A stretch of 64,000 nt of DNA from the NCBI RefSeq assembly GCF_029688625.1, contig NZ_JARULC010000002.1:558001-622000 (forward strand). Direction: 5' to 3'. The notes beneath the pieces were generated by a model that ran no database searches, was not told where the DNA came from, and worked only from the letters and a program-made list of their open reading frames with translations. This DNA comes from Qipengyuania marincola. GTDB taxonomy: Bacteria; Pseudomonadota; Alphaproteobacteria; Sphingomonadales; Sphingomonadaceae. This document shows, in pieces, positions 62,385 through 64,000 of this stretch (the first letter of the stretch is position 1; every line of letters starts with the position of its first letter). The translations under genes were made by a program, and so were the position numbers.

Positions 62385-63016
62385 GGACTGTAATGGCCAT
62401 CAAGCAATGGTTCGGCTTGGGGCTTGGCGTGGCGATGCTCGCCGCATGCGGCGACCGGGAGCCCGATCCGGCGCCCCAGCCGACGCCTAGCGATGAACCC
62501 CGTTCCATTTTTGTCGACGGATCAGGCACGGAGCCAACCGAGACCGAGGCGGCTCTGGGACCACTTGAGACGACGATCGGCTTCCCTGACAATTCCGGAC
62601 TTTCGGAAGCGGCACGGGCCGAGCTGGCCACCGTTGTCGAATCCCCGCAAGTTGCTCAGGGCGGCGCGATTATCCTGCGCGGTCACTCCGACTCGGGGGG
62701 CGGCGATGAAGCCAATCTGCGCGCATCGCAGGGACGGGCCGAAATTGTCCGCAACTTCATGGTCGAAAACGGTATTGATGAAGAGCGAATCGAGATCATC
62801 GCCTTCGGCGAACAAAACCCCGTGGCACCCAATGCGCTGCCCGACGGATCGCCCAATGAGGAGGGCCGTCGCCAAAACCGCAGGGTCGAGATCCTCGTGG
62901 AATCCTCGGGCGAGGGTGCCGAAAGCGATACCGCCAGCGGCGAACCCACCATCGCAGAAACAATCGCAGACGAGGTCGAGGCGCAGCGCGGCGAACAGGC
63001 TGAGCAGTCGCAATAA
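62381..63016 (+). CDS. OmpA family lipoprotein coupled to the antiporter
   Basis: A 211-residue lipoprotein with the lipobox LAAC near residue 23, a proline-rich linker and an OmpA-like domain (about residues 65-178; LRGHSDSGGGDEANLRASQG, then the NRRVEILVE ending), followed by an acidic tail. The OmpA domain binds peptidoglycan. The ATG at 62381 overlaps the antiporter stop; a second ATG at 62393 is possible. Confidence 0.87.
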   Translation: MRTVMAIKQWFGLGLGVAMLAACGDREPDPAPQPTPSDEPRSIFVDGSGTEPTETEAALGPLETTIGFPDNSGLSEAARAELATVVESPQVAQGGAIILRGHSDSGGGDEANLRASQGRAEIVRNFMVENGIDEERIEIIAFGEQNPVAPNALPDGSPNEEGRRQNRRVEILVESSGEGAESDTASGEPTIAETIADEVEAQRGEQAEQSQ

Positions 63017-63107
63017 CGAGGTCTCGGCAGAAGCTCCGTATTGACGAATGGCGCGCTGCGGTGGCAAGGGCCTGCTGCTTGGCGCGACCGACCACGGGCG
63101 CGCAGAT

Positions 63108-63181
63108 GCGGGTATAGCATAGTGGTAATGCTCCAGCCTTCCAAGCTGGCTAGAGGGGTTCGATTCCCCTTACCCGCTCCA
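63108..63181 (+). tRNA. tRNA-Gly (TCC anticodon)
   Basis: A 74-base cloverleaf with encoded CCA. The acceptor stem is GCGGGTA / TACCCGC, the D arm GCAT-AGTGGTA-ATGC, the anticodon stem CCAGC / GCTGG with the loop CTTCCAA (anticodon TCC), and the T arm AGGGG-TTCGATT-CCCCT. It decodes GGA and GGG. The 164 bases after it show no gene up to panC. Confidence 0.96.
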
Positions 63182-63345
63182 CCCTTTCCGATCGCGATAT
63201 GAGAAAAAGGCCGGATGCCCGAACGGCTTGCGTGCGGAACACCCGACCCCTTGCGATCCCGGAAGGGCCCGAGGGCTCTTCGCGATGATTCTACGATAGT
63301 CCGCAGCGCCGCATCGCGGCAGTCACACAGTCGGGGGACAGGGCG

Positions 63346-63999
63346 TCAGACAGCCAGCGGCATATTGTCGATCAGGCGCGTTCCGCCGATCCTTGCAGCG
63401 ACGAACAGGCGCGCATTTCCATTATCCCGATCGAGAGGAGCCAGGCTGTCCGCGTCTCGGATTTCGGCATAATCGACGCTGTCGAAGCCGGCGACGTGAA
63501 GGGTCTCGCGCAGATTCCCCAGGGGGCGCTCCACCCCTCCGCCTTCTGCGAGAATTGCGATCGCATCGCGCATCGCCTTGGGCAAGGCAGCCGCTCGCGC
63601 GCGGTGGTCCGGCGAAAGATAAGCGTTCCGGCTGCTCATCGCGAGACCGTCCTCCTCGCGCACGATCGGCATCCCGAGGATCGCATCGACATGGGGACGC
63701 ACGAAGTCGAGATCTCGCGCCATCCGCCGGATCACTGCCAGCTGTTGCCAGTCCTTCTCGCCGAACACCGCGATGTCCGGGCGAACCTGATTGAACAGCT
63801 TGCACACGACAGTCGCGACACCATCGAAATGGCCGGGCCGGTTGGCGCCGCACAGCCCGTCGCTCACGCCGGCCACCGAGATGTTGGTTGCATAGCCTTC
63901 GGGATAGACTTCGCTAGGCTGCGGTGCCCACAACAGGTCCACACCTTCAGCGATCAACAGCCGGCTATCGCGGTCAAGCTGGCGCGGATAGGCGTCGAG
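63346..63999 (-). CDS. panC: Pantoate--beta-alanine ligase (5' end outside window)
   Basis: About 218 C-terminal residues of PanC, which makes pantothenate. Visible are PSEVYPEGYATNISV, GHFDGVATVVCKLFNQVRPD (with the ATP-binding histidine), FGEKDWQQLAVIRRM and the catalytic-loop signature MSSRNAYLSPDHR. The frame stays open to the right edge (DAYPRQLDRDSRLL reads as expected for the family), so the start lies beyond the window. Confidence 0.94.
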   Translation of the reverse strand, partial: LDAYPRQLDRDSRLLIAEGVDLLWAPQPSEVYPEGYATNISVAGVSDGLCGANRPGHFDGVATVVCKLFNQVRPDIAVFGEKDWQQLAVIRRMARDLDFVRPHVDAILGMPIVREEDGLAMSSRNAYLSPDHRARAAALPKAMRDAIAILAEGGGVERPLGNLRETLHVAGFDSVDYAEIRDADSLAPLDRDNGNARLFVAARIGGTRLIDNMPLAV

Positions 64000-64000
64000 A

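Noticed and set aside
1..64000. CRISPR arrays, prophage, transposons, toxin-antitoxin or defence genes
   Set aside because: No spaced direct repeats, phage structural genes, transposases or known defence proteins were found in any frame.

Overview
The window is a gene-dense, GC-rich stretch of chromosome from an alphaproteobacterium, most probably a sphingomonad of the Erythrobacteraceae type. The reasons are the alphaproteobacterial cell-cycle proteins (a TrcR/DUF1013 protein and a SciP/DUF1153 protein), a Coq7-type hydroxylase, a DUF3035 lipoprotein behind lspA, a cytochrome bc1 operon, a bactofilin paired with an M23 peptidase, and a short palindromic element inside ileS whose translation carries the PEPVEG and STSSARTG signatures that I know from sphingomonad genomes. 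I see no phage, transposase, CRISPR array or rRNA. Nearly all of the DNA is housekeeping genes in short operons, many joined by 4-base ATGA or GTGA overlaps. Species assignment is inference.

Layout. 1-5.2 kb: the end of a quinone oxidoreductase gene, a LpxH-like phosphoesterase coupled to a GT4 glycosyltransferase, trcR and an acyl-CoA ligase. 5.3-6.9 kb (minus): M23 peptidase and bactofilin. 7.2-13.3 kb (plus): nadD, rsfS, rlmH, an EnvC-like factor, ctpA, a DsbB-like protein, coq7 and a secreted hypothetical. 13.3-16.1 kb (minus): a J-domain protein, a YihY membrane protein and fabI. 16.3-18.6 kb: pdxH, a CDF metal transporter and a PhzF protein. 18.6-23.4 kb: a lipoprotein serine hydrolase, a small membrane protein, fcl, gmd and mnmA. 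23.5-29.4 kb: an unknown gene coupled to sciP, a GlsB-type membrane protein and a two-gene RND efflux system.

29.4-36.0 kb: a possible small secreted peptide, a DUF445 membrane protein, a secreted TonB-C-like protein, etfA/etfB with a palindromic operator candidate, an FkbM methyltransferase and sucC. 36.0-39.1 kb: a CysQ/IMPase protein, an OmpA-type lipoprotein and a CNNM/CorC protein. 39.1-47.1 kb: tRNA-Thr, then a tightly packed run gpmA-purE-purK-folA-ribF-ileS-lspA-DUF3035. 47.1-56.8 kb: an SDR, two bacterial-PH proteins, a GNAT protein, a threonine-aldolase-like enzyme, a DMT transporter, a YeeZ-type reductase, pepN and a YfiH-type protein. 57.0-60.4 kb: petABC and apt. 60.5-64.0 kb: a cation/proton antiporter coupled to an OmpA lipoprotein, tRNA-Gly and the 3' part of panC.

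Themes. Several genes bear on envelope growth and division (bactofilin, three LytM or OmpA peptidoglycan-associated proteins, CtpA, LspA, the LpxH-like enzyme, GDP-fucose synthesis). Others bear on electron flow to quinone (Etf, Coq7, bc1) and on cofactor supply (NAD, FAD, PLP, folate, pantothenate). I find no obviously novel multi-gene defence or metabolic system. The most interesting signals are the in-frame palindromic element in ileS, a related pair of intergenic repeats (one of which obscures the true start of rlmH), the uncharacterised gene translationally coupled to sciP, the antiporter-OmpA pair, and a terminator that carries the next gene's ribosome-binding site.
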